A stretch of DNA of 64,000 nucleotides. Origin: Aureispira anguillae (GTDB lineage Bacteria > Bacteroidota > Bacteroidia > Chitinophagales > Saprospiraceae). The stretch lies in the NCBI RefSeq assembly GCF_026000115.1, contig NZ_AP026867.1, forward strand, positions 1,767,501 to 1,831,500, in the 5' to 3' direction. A program made the translations under genes and the position numbers. The notes under the pieces were generated by a model, which worked only from the letters and a program-made list of their open reading frames with translations, was not told the origin of the DNA and did no database searches. Shown here in pieces: positions 7,571-16,380 of the stretch (its first letter is position 1; each line of letters begins with the position of its first letter).

Positions 7571-9100
7571 TTAAAGCTCTCCATCAAAATCGGGAGGCAG
7601 CATTTTTTGTATGTGTTCATCTGGTGTATCAATAGGAACCTCTACCTTAAAGACATCAGCGGCTACTCGTTCCCCTTTATGGTTGATACAATACGATTCA
7701 TTTTTTTCAATTACCTGTGCAATGCCATTTTGAAAATGACTAACATAATTGTATTTAAAAGGAATGATCTCATTGCCTTCAATGTCTATAAAACCCCATT
7801 TTTCCCATTTTTTAACCCCTGCTAAATTTTCACTAAAATTGTAAGCCGCAGTGTATTTAGGAGCAATAATAATGCTTTGATCCTTGGCATTTACAAAGCC
7901 CCATTTATTGGTTTTTTCATCCAAAAAAGGAGTAACATTCTGAAGATAACCAATCAGTTTTAAGGCATGTTCAATTCGGTACAATGCCTCGTGGTTGATA
8001 CTTTGGATGCTTTCCAACAATAAATCGGCCATGCGTTGGTAGTTCTGAATTTTATACAAACGAGCGGCTTCTTTTAATGTGTTTTCTAGGGTGTATTCAC
8101 GGTCACAAATTTGAATTTTATGCTCAATGACTTTTCGTTCTGGAGTAAAGTTGCTTTGATGATATTCAAGGGCTGTTGTGTATGCTTCTTTTGCCATTTT
8201 CCATTCTAAGGACAAAAAGTATTCATGCCCCTGTGTTAAATGTTGTTCAAAAGGAGCTCTTTTTTCTCGCAAGTCCTCCTCGTCCAAATAAGCTTTTACC
8301 TTAGTATACAGTCGTCGAATGACGGCATCATCTCTTAGATCAAGGGCATCTTTGCAATTAAAAAAGCAAGTTTGATAGTCGTGAATTTTATATGCTTCAT
8401 GTGCGGCTTTAGAATAATGCCTAAAATCTATTTCACGATGACAGATTTCGATATGAGCTTCTATTATTTTTCGATCAGGAGCAAAGCCCTCTCGCCAATA
8501 AGCTAAGGCTTCTTTGTATAGCGGTAGGGCACTTCTAAGTTGCCCTGGATGCCTTTGCCAATGGTTAAAAATAGCCTCTGCTTCCGTTATTTTGAGTTTA
8601 AAAACTTCTTCCAATTCTGCCTTTCGTTGTCGAACTTTCTCCAGTTTTTTATCAAGTTCCTCTACTACCTGATCAAACAATTCATTTTTTATATTAGAAC
8701 TATCATAAATAGGAAGCCCTGCTCGTGGCAGCACATCTAAATTTTTGAACACGGTATCTTCCCACCAACAGGTATTCAAAATAATGGGGACAACAATACT
8801 TCTTTCGTTATCGTGCTGTTGCAAAGTTTCCCTTAATTCTCTAGAAATAAAAAATGGGGACAAAATAGAGTTGTCGCTCATAAGCAGCAAAACCAAATCA
8901 GCAGCTTCTGTTAATTCACGAATGCTTGCTCGACCAGATTCCGAGAGATCTGTACCATCATACCAAACCTTGTTGACCACATAACCCCTGTTTTTTTTGT
9001 CCAATTCCATTAGGTACTGCAACAGTTCCTCAAATTGGGCTTGATCTTTAGGGTGATAAGCAATGAAAATATTTAATGTATAGGTTGCTTTTAAGTGCAT
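7571..9100 (-). CDS. TIR domain protein with TPR-like middle and C-terminal WG repeats
   Basis: Cytoplasmic protein of 509 residues with no signal peptide or membrane helix. Residues 8-140 match a TIR_2-type domain: NIFIAYHPKD (beta-A), DGTDLSESG, VLLLMSDNSILSPF, then ISREL, where E88 sits at the position of the catalytic Glu of bacterial TIR NADases, and VVPIILNTCWW. Residues 150-390 are alpha-helical TPR-like pairs (ALPLYKEALAYWREG, AKEAYTTALEYHQ). Residues 395-480 carry two WG (KWG) repeats: NKWGFVNAKDQSIIIAPKY and EKWGFIDIEGNEIIPFKY. TIR proteins act in NAD-consuming signalling or phage defence; WG and TPR parts usually bind partners. It stands alone, so a defence role is inference. Confidence 0.82.
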   Translation of the reverse strand: MHLKATYTLNIFIAYHPKDQAQFEELLQYLMELDKKNRGYVVNKVWYDGTDLSESGRASIRELTEAADLVLLLMSDNSILSPFFISRELRETLQQHDNERSIVVPIILNTCWWEDTVFKNLDVLPRAGLPIYDSSNIKNELFDQVVEELDKKLEKVRQRKAELEEVFKLKITEAEAIFNHWQRHPGQLRSALPLYKEALAYWREGFAPDRKIIEAHIEICHREIDFRHYSKAAHEAYKIHDYQTCFFNCKDALDLRDDAVIRRLYTKVKAYLDEEDLREKRAPFEQHLTQGHEYFLSLEWKMAKEAYTTALEYHQSNFTPERKVIEHKIQICDREYTLENTLKEAARLYKIQNYQRMADLLLESIQSINHEALYRIEHALKLIGYLQNVTPFLDEKTNKWGFVNAKDQSIIIAPKYTAAYNFSENLAGVKKWEKWGFIDIEGNEIIPFKYNYVSHFQNGIAQVIEKNESYCINHKGERVAADVFKVEVPIDTPDEHIQKMLPPDFDGEL

Positions 9101-9370
9101 GGTCTGTTAATTTTCTAATGGGACATAATGTATGGACAAGACGACAAAAGTTAAACTCCTTTCATAGCCATTATCTACATTGTTTTGAGTTTTTTACATT
9201 TTTCTAAAACCTTTTTGATGATTTGGTTTTATAATATATAGAACCTTTTTTGCCAATTCTAGACTAGGCAGATTTTTCAACTAATTTATAAAAGGGTGCT
9301 CCAAAATCTCAAATTATAAATTAATCTCATAAGAAAAAGAAAAAAAGTCATGGATCAATTAACAAATATA

Positions 9371-10042
9371 ATGAAAAAAATAGCGATACTAGGTGTATTC
9401 GCAATATTGCTGACTTCTTGTGTTAGTAGAAGTGCAGAACGTAGTTTTAACCGCTATGCGGAACAACAACCTTATGATGCAATTATTGTTCCTGGTGTTC
9501 CTTTTGAAGATGGAGAATGGAGCAACATAATGAAGATGCGAGTACATTGGGCTGTTTATTTGTATAAAAATAACTACACCCAAAATATTATCTTTTCTGG
9601 GAGTTCGGTTTATTCTCCTTATGTAGAGGCTAAAATAATGGCGCTCTATGCCGAACAGTTGGGGGTGCCCAAGGCACATATCTATACTGAGGAGCGAGCA
9701 GAGCATAGTTCCGAAAATCTATATTATTCTTATCGAGTGGCCAAAGAAAATGGTTTACAAAAAGTAGCTTTAGCAACCGACCCTTTTCAAGGTTCTTTTT
9801 TAAAAGGTTTTGCTCGAAAAATAAAACTAGACATCGGCTTTTTACCCGTTATTTTTGACAAGCTCAAAACTTTGGATACCTACACGCCTAAAATAGATCC
9901 TTCTTCCGCTTATGTAGAGGATTTTGTTTCTATAACCAAAAGAGAAAATGCTTTGGTGCGTTTTCAAGGAACCATGGGAAAACACATTCAGTATGAAGCC
10001 GAAGATAATCCTAAGTTAAAACGAAAGAAGGCTAAAAAATAA
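9371..10042 (+). CDS. YdcF/SanA family (DUF218) lipoprotein
   Basis: DUF218-fold protein, about 223 residues from the chosen start. The hallmark strands are YDAIIVPGVPFEDGEW, NIIFSGSSVYSPYVEAKIM and IYTEERAEHSSENLYYS, then KVALATDPFQGSFLKGFARK. Members (YdcF, ElyC, SanA) affect envelope integrity or bind nucleotide-like ligands. The start at 9371 gives MKKIAILGVFAILLTSC, a lipoprotein signal with lipobox LTSC; an in-frame ATG at 9350 would add seven residues and is less likely. The end is very basic (KLKRKKAKK). It converges on the membrane protein at 10054 with an 11-bp gap. Confidence 0.82.
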   Translation: MKKIAILGVFAILLTSCVSRSAERSFNRYAEQQPYDAIIVPGVPFEDGEWSNIMKMRVHWAVYLYKNNYTQNIIFSGSSVYSPYVEAKIMALYAEQLGVPKAHIYTEERAEHSSENLYYSYRVAKENGLQKVALATDPFQGSFLKGFARKIKLDIGFLPVIFDKLKTLDTYTPKIDPSSAYVEDFVSITKRENALVRFQGTMGKHIQYEAEDNPKLKRKKAKK

Positions 10043-10053
10043 CTCGATTGCTC

Positions 10054-10605
10054 TTAGGGAGAAGTGTCTAACCAATACCATTGGTCTTTTATTTTTTGAT
10101 CGCCAGCATAGGGAAGGCTATTTTTGTGGTAATAATATCGAATGCTTACGGTCTTAAGGTAGAAACTTATGCAGCCATGCCCCAGTTGGAAACTATCTAC
10201 TGCCGTTTCCCTTAGCAGAGTTTGGATTTGTTTTGCCGTATCTAAGTTTAGCGCCCTATTTAGATCCATTAATTTATAATTACTTAATAGCTGATAAGTA
10301 CCCTCAGCCTGTATTAAGAGGGCAAGTTTTTGGAGTTGCTCTTCTTTTTGGATAAAATCAAGTTGTCTCGTTATTAAGGAAGGCTGGATTAACAACATCA
10401 TCCAAAAGGGAAGCACCATTGAGCTCAGAAAATAGTGCATCTTTTTTGTTTTCATCCATATTAGAATAAAACATAGGATAAGAAGTATAAGGGTAGCTGT
10501 TCGGAAAAAATTTGCCAAACTATAAAACGTATGGTGAAAACTAAAGAATGGAATACTAAAGGCGATAGCTACCCCTATAACTTTATGATAAATATCTGTT
10601 TGCAT
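10054..10605 (-). CDS. hypothetical membrane protein
   Basis: Protein of 183 residues with three hydrophobic segments in its first 80 residues (about 9-30, 36-52 and 60-76, for example ATLILLILCFILIWM), then a soluble C-terminal part of about 100 residues (QKEEQLQKLALLIQAEG ... WYWLDTSP). I do not recognise a family. It converges with the DUF218 lipoprotein gene and is upstream of a 190-bp gap before the subtilase gene, read in the opposite direction. Confidence 0.6.
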   Translation of the reverse strand: MQTDIYHKVIGVAIAFSIPFFSFHHTFYSLANFFRTATLILLILCFILIWMKTKKMHYFLSSMVLPFWMMLLIQPSLITRQLDFIQKEEQLQKLALLIQAEGTYQLLSNYKLMDLNRALNLDTAKQIQTLLRETAVDSFQLGHGCISFYLKTVSIRYYYHKNSLPYAGDQKIKDQWYWLDTSP

Positions 10606-10866
10606 AAGCTGTTATTTTCAACAAAAAAGCAGCATTCTACTTACAAAACCTATTGAAAATTATTGAACTTAGTATTTGGTTGGCTGGATAAGTATTTGGA
10701 AACAAACTTTACAGGTTTAAGTTTGGGTTAAACTTTTTGATTAAAACAGTACATTCTAACCGATTAAAGTTTTTTAGAAAGGACAAAGTGGCTTACTTTG
10801 TGTGGCTATTTTGTTTATCAATTACTTGTCGTTGCTATACTTTCCAAATTTTCTAAATCAACAGAT

Positions 10867-12624
10867 ATGAAACAACTATTCTGCCTTTTTCTATTGTTAA
10901 TCAGTTTTAATCTTGGCGCACAAAACAAACCTCATACTTGGGAATCAAAAATTGATGCAGAGGTTTGGAATGCTGCTAGTCAAAAGACAACCTTTGAATA
11001 TTTTGTCTTATTAAAAGATCAAGCCAATACAAATTATGCCAAGCAATTAAGTACAAAAAATGCCAAAGCAAATTATGTATTTAATACCTTAGAAAATAAA
11101 GCGAATGAAACACAAGGAGAGTTGTTGCAATTGATTGTTCAACATCAAGGTGCATATCGCCCATATTGTATTGTAAATGGAATTTGGATCAAAGGAACCC
11201 AAGCCTTGATGGAGGCTTTGGCGAAACGAAATGAGGTGCAATTGATTGCTCCCAACCCAGCCATTCGAAATGAATTGCCTAATCGACCTGATTGGCCAGC
11301 ACCAGCAACAATGCGTAACCCTAAAGCTTCAGAATGGGGAATTGGTAAAATTCGTGCCGATCTTTTGTGGAATCATAATATCAAAGGAGCAGGTGTTGTA
11401 ATTGGAGGACAGGATACGGGGTATGAATGGATTCACCCTGCTTTGAGAAGCCAGTACAGAGGAGACACCTTAGATCATAATTACCATTGGCACGATGCTA
11501 TTCACGCACAGATTAGCATGGATTCTATTAATAGTTGTGGTTTTGATGTAAAATATCCCTGTGATGATGCGACACATGGTACTCATACCATGGGAACCAT
11601 GATTGGAGATGATGGCGCAGGAAACGAAATTGGGGTGGCTCCTGAAGCAACGTGGATTGGTTGTAGAAATATGGAAAATGGTTGGGGAACTCCCGCAACT
11701 TATATTGAATGTTTTGAGTGGTTTTTAGCTCCTACAGATACCAATAATTTAAATCCCAATCCAGCTATGGCTCCCCATGTTATTGCCAACTCTTGGGGCT
11801 GTCCTACCGTAGAAGGCTGTAATCCTAGTAATTTTCATATTATGCAAATTGCCGTTGAAAATTTAAAAAATGCAGGCGTGTTTATTGTTGTTTCAGCAGG
11901 GAATGATGGTTGGAGTGGTTGCCATTCTATTAATAGTCCAGCCGCTATTTACGAGGCGAGTTTTTCGGTTGGTGCAACAGATATTTTAGATACCCTTGCC
12001 AATTTTAGCAGTAGAGGGCATGTCACATCAGATGGCAGTTTGCGGCTAAAACCGAATGTTGTTGCGCCAGGGGTAAATGTTCGTTCTTCTATACCAGGAG
12101 GTGGTTACGCTGCTTATTCTGGCACAAGCATGGCTGGCCCTCATGTAGCTGGAGCCGTTGCGCTGTTGATTAATGCCAAACCAAGTTTAGCAGGGAATGT
12201 AGATTCACTTGAAACCTTGTTAGAGATGACGGCTGATAGCGTTTATACCTATCGAGATGATACTTGTGGAACGACTCCCCAAACGGTTTTCCCAAATAAC
12301 ATGGTTGGATATGGACGCATTAATTTGTACAAGGCATTAGAGATCATTCGCCCTGATTTGATGGTAGGAACTACTAAGTTATTTACACATCAAGTGCAAA
12401 TTTATCCCAATCCAGTTGCTAAGACGCTTTATCTTCAAACTGCGAACCCAATGGGAAAATGCACGGTCACAATAACTACGGCTTTGGGGCAGGTAGTTCG
12501 CCATTTTGATACCTATTTTTCTACTATTTTAGAGATGGATTTAGGCAATTTGTCGAGTGGTGTTTATGTGGTTACAATAGAAAATAAGCAGGAAAAGGTT
12601 GTAGGGAAACTGGTGAAAGATTAG
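10867..12624 (+). CDS. S8 family subtilisin-like serine protease with T9SS sorting domain
   Basis: Secreted protease. From the chosen start at 10867 the product has signal peptide MKQLFCLFLLLISFNLGAQ, a prodomain-like region, and the subtilase triad: D183 in VVIGGQDTGYEW, H237 in DATHGTHTMG, S421 in YSGTSMAGPHVAG, with oxyanion Asn in ANSWG. The last 75 residues are a type A T9SS sorting domain starting VQIYPNPVAKT and ending VVGKLVKD, so it should cross the outer membrane and be anchored or released at the surface. An in-frame ATG at 10798 would add 23 residues before the signal peptide and is rejected. Its stop overlaps the convergent gene at 12621 by 4 bp. Confidence 0.93.
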   Translation: MKQLFCLFLLLISFNLGAQNKPHTWESKIDAEVWNAASQKTTFEYFVLLKDQANTNYAKQLSTKNAKANYVFNTLENKANETQGELLQLIVQHQGAYRPYCIVNGIWIKGTQALMEALAKRNEVQLIAPNPAIRNELPNRPDWPAPATMRNPKASEWGIGKIRADLLWNHNIKGAGVVIGGQDTGYEWIHPALRSQYRGDTLDHNYHWHDAIHAQISMDSINSCGFDVKYPCDDATHGTHTMGTMIGDDGAGNEIGVAPEATWIGCRNMENGWGTPATYIECFEWFLAPTDTNNLNPNPAMAPHVIANSWGCPTVEGCNPSNFHIMQIAVENLKNAGVFIVVSAGNDGWSGCHSINSPAAIYEASFSVGATDILDTLANFSSRGHVTSDGSLRLKPNVVAPGVNVRSSIPGGGYAAYSGTSMAGPHVAGAVALLINAKPSLAGNVDSLETLLEMTADSVYTYRDDTCGTTPQTVFPNNMVGYGRINLYKALEIIRPDLMVGTTKLFTHQVQIYPNPVAKTLYLQTANPMGKCTVTITTALGQVVRHFDTYFSTILEMDLGNLSSGVYVVTIENKQEKVVGKLVKD

Positions 12625-13151
12625 GATGATTTAAGCCAGTTTTTGAATACTTTTTTTAAGGCTTTTAGTTCATAATAACTCGGAGCCATTAAATAGGTAA
12701 GGGTTTTTTGATCTTTAATTTGAATGGACAGTTTGGTTAGTTCATAGTTGATAAGACTATCTTCTTGATGATCTAATTTGATTAATACCTTGTCAAAACT
12801 AATATGGTTGATTTTTTCAAGATCAATAAAAGCAATTTTTTTGTGGAGCAGAGTTTGACGGACTATGATTAAAACATCGGTATGCAACTGGAAATGATAA
12901 ACCGTCGTTCTTAGAATGCCTTTTATACTGATTCCTATACAAAAAACGAATAGCCCAATAAATAGAAGGGGAGCATTGGGGTTAACTTTGGGAACTCTAG
13001 AAAGCTGATGGGGGTAAATAAATAGACTATGAGGACACCATTTTATACCTAGGTATAAAATACCAGTACTCAAGATTAAAAATAGTAGAGAGCGGAGCAA
13101 AAGAAAGCGTTGGTCAATTTTTTTTAAAGGAACAGAGGTCTTAGATAGCAA
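12621..13151 (-). CDS. membrane protein with PH-like C-terminal domain
   Basis: Protein of 176 residues. Two transmembrane helices (about 18-37 FLLLRSLLFLILSTGILYLG and 62-79 LLFIGLFVFCIGISIKG) precede a beta-rich C-terminal domain (VYHFQLHTDVLIIVRQTLLHKKIAFIDLEKI ... LSIQI) ending in a helix (ELKALKKVFKNWL), the layout of small bacterial PH-domain or YcxB-like membrane proteins. The family call is tentative and the function unknown. It lies downstream of recQ on the same strand, separated by a hairpin, and its last 4 bp overlap the end of the convergent subtilase gene. Confidence 0.6.
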   Translation of the reverse strand: MLSKTSVPLKKIDQRFLLLRSLLFLILSTGILYLGIKWCPHSLFIYPHQLSRVPKVNPNAPLLFIGLFVFCIGISIKGILRTTVYHFQLHTDVLIIVRQTLLHKKIAFIDLEKINHISFDKVLIKLDHQEDSLINYELTKLSIQIKDQKTLTYLMAPSYYELKALKKVFKNWLKSS

Positions 13152-13217
13152 GGTATAGAAATTTTAGTAGTTGTTCTTATACAACACTATTAACTAAATA
13201 AGCAGTTCCTACTTCTT

Positions 13218-13268
13218 GTGTCAATTTGAAAATATTTTAGATAATTTTTCAAATTGACACCTTTTTTT
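13218..13268 (+). terminator. strong hairpin with T tract, plus orientation
   Basis: A 15-bp perfect stem (GTGTCAATTTGAAAA at 13218-13232 with its complement at 13246-13260) followed by seven T (13262-13268). The T tract serves plus-strand transcripts, yet both flanking genes are on the minus strand; the only plus-strand source is read-through from the subtilase 600 bp upstream. It may shield recQ from antisense transcription. Confidence 0.7.
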
Positions 13269-13271
13269 AAT

Positions 13272-15101
13272 CTAATTCTGACTATTAAATTCCTGAATTG
13301 CCCGAATAAATTGTTTTCCATACCGTTCAGCCTTGTGAGCACCTACTCCGTTAACATTCATAAACGCATCCAATGTGGTAGGAGCCTTGGCACTCATGTC
13401 TTTTAGGCTCGCATTGCTAAAGACAACAAAAGCAGGCTTATTGATTTGTGCCGCCAATTTTTGACGCAAACCCCTTAAGTGTTCATAGAGAGAGGGGTTA
13501 CTTTCTAGGATTAATTTGGGAGCTGCTTTTGCTTGTTTTTTCTGAGATTCTTGACGCTCTCTTATTACATCATAGCTCACCAATTTGACAGGAGCCTCGC
13601 CTTTTAAGATTTTCCAACTATAATCGTTTAATTTAAGGTTGTAATGATCTTTGTAGTCCAATTCTATAATCCCTTGTTGGATCAACTGCTGAATATAAAG
13701 TTGCCAAGCAGCAGCCGTTGTTTTTTTGCCTACCGCAAAGGTTTTGATTTCGTGGTATTGCTTTTCACGAACGGTTTCCGTATAAAAGCCTTTTAGTATA
13801 TCAATAAGTGTACTAATGCTAATTTGCTGATTGGTTCTAGCAATGGCAGAGAGCGCCATTTGAGCAAGCAACGTTCCTTCAAAAAATTTAGGCGGATTTT
13901 TGCAGACATCACAATGGCCGCAATCTTTCTCTAATGTTTCACTAAAATAGCTCAACAGTATTTTTCGGCGGCAAACCTGTGCCTCTGCATATTCTTGCAT
14001 GCGTTTTAGCTTTGCAATTTGAATATCTCGATAGGTTTCATTGGCAATATCGCCAGCGAATCCGAGGTGTGTTTGCACATCTCTATAACTATAAAACAGA
14101 ATGGTATCTGAATCTTGCCCATCTCTACCTGCTCGACCAATTTCTTGGTAAAAACTCTCTAAATTGCCAGGCATATTATAATGAATAACATAGCGCACAT
14201 CAGGCTTGTCGATTCCCATCCCAAAAGCAATAGTAGCACAAATGACATCCAAATCACCTTGAATAAAGGCATCTTGCGTTTTTTCTTTGAGGCGATTCAT
14301 CATGCCAGCATGATAGCAGGCCGCTTTTACCCCATCAGCCTTTAGTTTTGCCGCCAAAGTTTCCGTTGATTTTCGGCTGCTACAATAGATGATGCCACTT
14401 TTATTGGCATATTTATGGACAATGCGAATGATTTGCTCCCATTTTTTTTGACCAGGCAAAACCGATAAAGAAAGATTAGAGCGATCAAAAGAAGACAAAA
14501 AAGTCTTGGGCTGCTGCATGCCTAACAATGCCCCTATGTCAGAGCGAACTGCTTTATCAGCAGTAGCGGTTAGCGCAACCATGGTAGCTTTGGGCAATTT
14601 ATTTTTGAGTAAATACAGTTTCTGATATTCAGGTCGAAAATGATGCCCCCAACTACTGACACAATGTGCTTCATCAATCGCAATCAGTTGAATATTTAAT
14701 AAGGTTAAAAAAGAAAGAAAATTAGGCGCAAAAACCCTTTCAGGAGAAACATAAAGCAGCTTTATTTCATTGCGTTCTAACTTAGTTTCTATTGCTTTTT
14801 CTTCTGCTGTGCTAAGGCTAGAATTTAGATAAGCAGCAGAGATGCCGTTGGCATTAAGTCCCTGAACTTGATCTTTCATCAGTGCAATAAGCGGAGAAAT
14901 AACCAGTGTTAGTCCATCTAAGAGCAGAGCAGGAACTTGGTAACAAAGCGATTTTCCTCCCCCTGTAGGCATTAATACAATGGTATCATTGCCCGCCAAA
15001 ATATGTGTTATAATGGCTTCTTGTTGATCTCGAAAGCTATTGTACCCAAAATGCGTTTTTAATTTTTTGTAGAGATTGTCTTTGTTGTGTTTTGTGATCA
15101 T
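13272..15101 (-). CDS. recQ: ATP-dependent DNA helicase RecQ (with HRDC domain)
   Basis: Superfamily 2 helicase for recombination and repair, about 609 residues from the ATG at 15101 (MITKHNKDN). In order: FRDQQEAIITHIL (motif 0), MPTGGGKSLCYQVPA (Walker A), VISPLIALMKDQV, IDEAHCVSSWGHHFRPEY (DEAH plus the RecQ aromatic loop), ALTATA (motif III), the second RecA domain with GIDKPDVRYVIH and QEIGRAGRDG (motif VI), the zinc site with Cys in EAQVCRRKI and CGHCDVC, an RQC winged helix, and an HRDC domain ending FVVFSNASLKDM ... FMNVNGVGAHKAERYG. An in-frame upstream ATG at 15140 is possible. The paralogue at 27709 lacks HRDC. Confidence 0.95.
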   Translation of the reverse strand: MITKHNKDNLYKKLKTHFGYNSFRDQQEAIITHILAGNDTIVLMPTGGGKSLCYQVPALLLDGLTLVISPLIALMKDQVQGLNANGISAAYLNSSLSTAEEKAIETKLERNEIKLLYVSPERVFAPNFLSFLTLLNIQLIAIDEAHCVSSWGHHFRPEYQKLYLLKNKLPKATMVALTATADKAVRSDIGALLGMQQPKTFLSSFDRSNLSLSVLPGQKKWEQIIRIVHKYANKSGIIYCSSRKSTETLAAKLKADGVKAACYHAGMMNRLKEKTQDAFIQGDLDVICATIAFGMGIDKPDVRYVIHYNMPGNLESFYQEIGRAGRDGQDSDTILFYSYRDVQTHLGFAGDIANETYRDIQIAKLKRMQEYAEAQVCRRKILLSYFSETLEKDCGHCDVCKNPPKFFEGTLLAQMALSAIARTNQQISISTLIDILKGFYTETVREKQYHEIKTFAVGKKTTAAAWQLYIQQLIQQGIIELDYKDHYNLKLNDYSWKILKGEAPVKLVSYDVIRERQESQKKQAKAAPKLILESNPSLYEHLRGLRQKLAAQINKPAFVVFSNASLKDMSAKAPTTLDAFMNVNGVGAHKAERYGKQFIRAIQEFNSQN

Positions 15102-15480
15102 TCTGTTGGTTCTCATCAATAACTTTGGAAAAATAGGCAATAACAGTTTCTATGGCAGATAGGCGATTGAGAGCAAAGCATCCTATTGTGGTAGAAACAA
15201 AACGGAAAGTTATTGTATTTTTCTGATAATACAAACCAATAGTCGGCTAAAAATTAGCAAACACGAACTTTAAAGGACTCTGTTATCAGCAGTATGTTGG
15301 GTATGCTTTTTAGGGCTTTACTCGAAAGAACCTTGGATTATTGGTAGCGTTATTTTGGTATTCTTATAGAACGAATAAAAATAATCCTTTTTAGGGGCAA
15401 ATTTTTAGTTCATGGTGTCTATGGGGATTTTAGATGGGCAATTATTTAGCGACTTCAATTAGAAAAAATGTCAATTTTAG
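15102..15480. other. gap upstream of recQ with no recognised feature
   Basis: This is the first half of a 700-bp space between recQ and the DUF5606 gene. I find no frame of useful length, no hairpin of note and no TAnnTTTG box on the minus strand for recQ. The right half holds a promoter candidate and a repeat, listed separately. Confidence 0.4.
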
Positions 15481-15522
15481 AAATATTCTCTTTCTTACAT
15501 TCTTTGAGTTGAGTCAATTTTG

Positions 15523-15530
15523 TATTTTTG
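15523..15530 (+). promoter_or_regulatory. candidate -7 box (TATTTTTG) with upstream TTTG
   Basis: Match to TAnnTTTG with a TTTG at 15503-15506, about 20 bp upstream, the expected -33 spacing. It would give the DUF5606 gene at 15804 a leader of roughly 270 nt containing repeat R8. Confidence 0.5.
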
Positions 15531-15675
15531 TTCCACTTTCGTAAATAATAAAGTATTTGACAAAATATACAGATCTAGTTGAGATAAACGCTCAGGTGTA
15601 AAAATTGTTAAAGGCTTTATGAATGTAAAAAATACTATTAAAAGACGTTCTTTTGCCAAAGAAGTTGTTTAAAAA

Positions 15676-15731
15676 TGGAGTTACTTCGTTATGCGTTTCA
15701 CTGATGAGCCTACAAGCTGGGTTTGTGAGTG
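15676..15731. repeat. diverged copy of module C (R8) in a leader
   Basis: The stretch TTCGTTAT, then CACTGATGAGCCTACAAGCT, then GGGTTTGTGAG is the reverse complement of module C, best matched at 61408-61435 (CGTGAGCCAGCAAGCTGGGT) and at 7249-7275. A six-base insertion and several substitutions show it is an old copy. It lies between the predicted promoter and the DUF5606 start. Confidence 0.7.
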
Positions 15732-15803
15732 CTTTAGCTACACTGATTTTCAGTTCTTAAATAATTCCTAAATGGTCAAAAGATCTTAAAAGAAACATAA
15801 ACA

Positions 15804-16259
15804 ATGAATTTAGAGAAACTTGTAGCAGTTAGTGGTCGTTCTGGAATATATAAAATGGCAGCAAATCGCCCTAATGGATTAATTATTGAAGATTTGGATA
15901 GTGGGAAAAAGTTTTTTGCACCAAGTAGAAGACATCAATTTACACCATTAGAATCTATTTCTATTTATACAGAAACAGAAGAAGCTACCGTAGAATTGAA
16001 GACGGTATTTGTTAATATGTTGACTCAAGTTGAGACCAACCCACCTGTTCATACGAAAGCAAGTTCTACAGAAATTAAGGATTATTTTGAAGGAATTTTG
16101 CCTGAATACGATAGAGATAAGGTATTAGTAAGTGATATTAAAAAATTGATTAAATGGTTTAATTTCTTAAATTCTAGAAATTTATTGGAATTGCCAACGG
16201 AAGAAGAGCTCGCTGCTGAAACGGAAGTGGTAGAAGAAACCAACGTAACGGAAGAATAA
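15804..16259 (+). CDS. DUF5606 domain-containing protein
   Basis: Small cytoplasmic protein of 151 residues typical of Bacteroidota. The N-terminal 70 residues match DUF5606 (MNLEKLVAVSGRSGIYKMAA ... GLIIEDLDSGKKFFAPSRRH, SISIYTETEEATVELKTVF). The middle is charged and helical (KDYFEGILPEYDRDKVLVSD, KLIKWFNFLNSRNLL) and the tail is acidic. Function unknown; the domain is widely conserved in the phylum. ATG at 15804 matches the conserved N-terminus. It stands alone with its own promoter candidate and a terminator 65 bp downstream. Confidence 0.88.
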   Translation: MNLEKLVAVSGRSGIYKMAANRPNGLIIEDLDSGKKFFAPSRRHQFTPLESISIYTETEEATVELKTVFVNMLTQVETNPPVHTKASSTEIKDYFEGILPEYDRDKVLVSDIKKLIKWFNFLNSRNLLELPTEEELAAETEVVEETNVTEE

Positions 16260-16323
16260 AAATAGTAGAATACAGGGGTGATCTTTTATCTTGATTGGTA
16301 CCTGTAGATGCTAACAATATAAT

Positions 16324-16364
16324 AAGGCAGTCTCCGCATTTGCGAGGACTGCCTTTAATTTTTG
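16324..16364 (+). terminator. terminator after the DUF5606 gene
   Basis: Stem AAGGCAGTC (16324-16332) with GACTGCCTT (16347-16355), inner pairing CGCA/TGCG, followed by a T-rich run to 16364. It also faces the end of the convergent gene at 16381. Confidence 0.8.
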
Positions 16365-16380
16365 GTCTTTGGTGAATAGC

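Noticed and set aside
15619-15672. 17-codon frame in the DUF5606 leader
   Set aside because: Too short and without a ribosome-binding signal or regulatory codon run; chance occurrence is likely.
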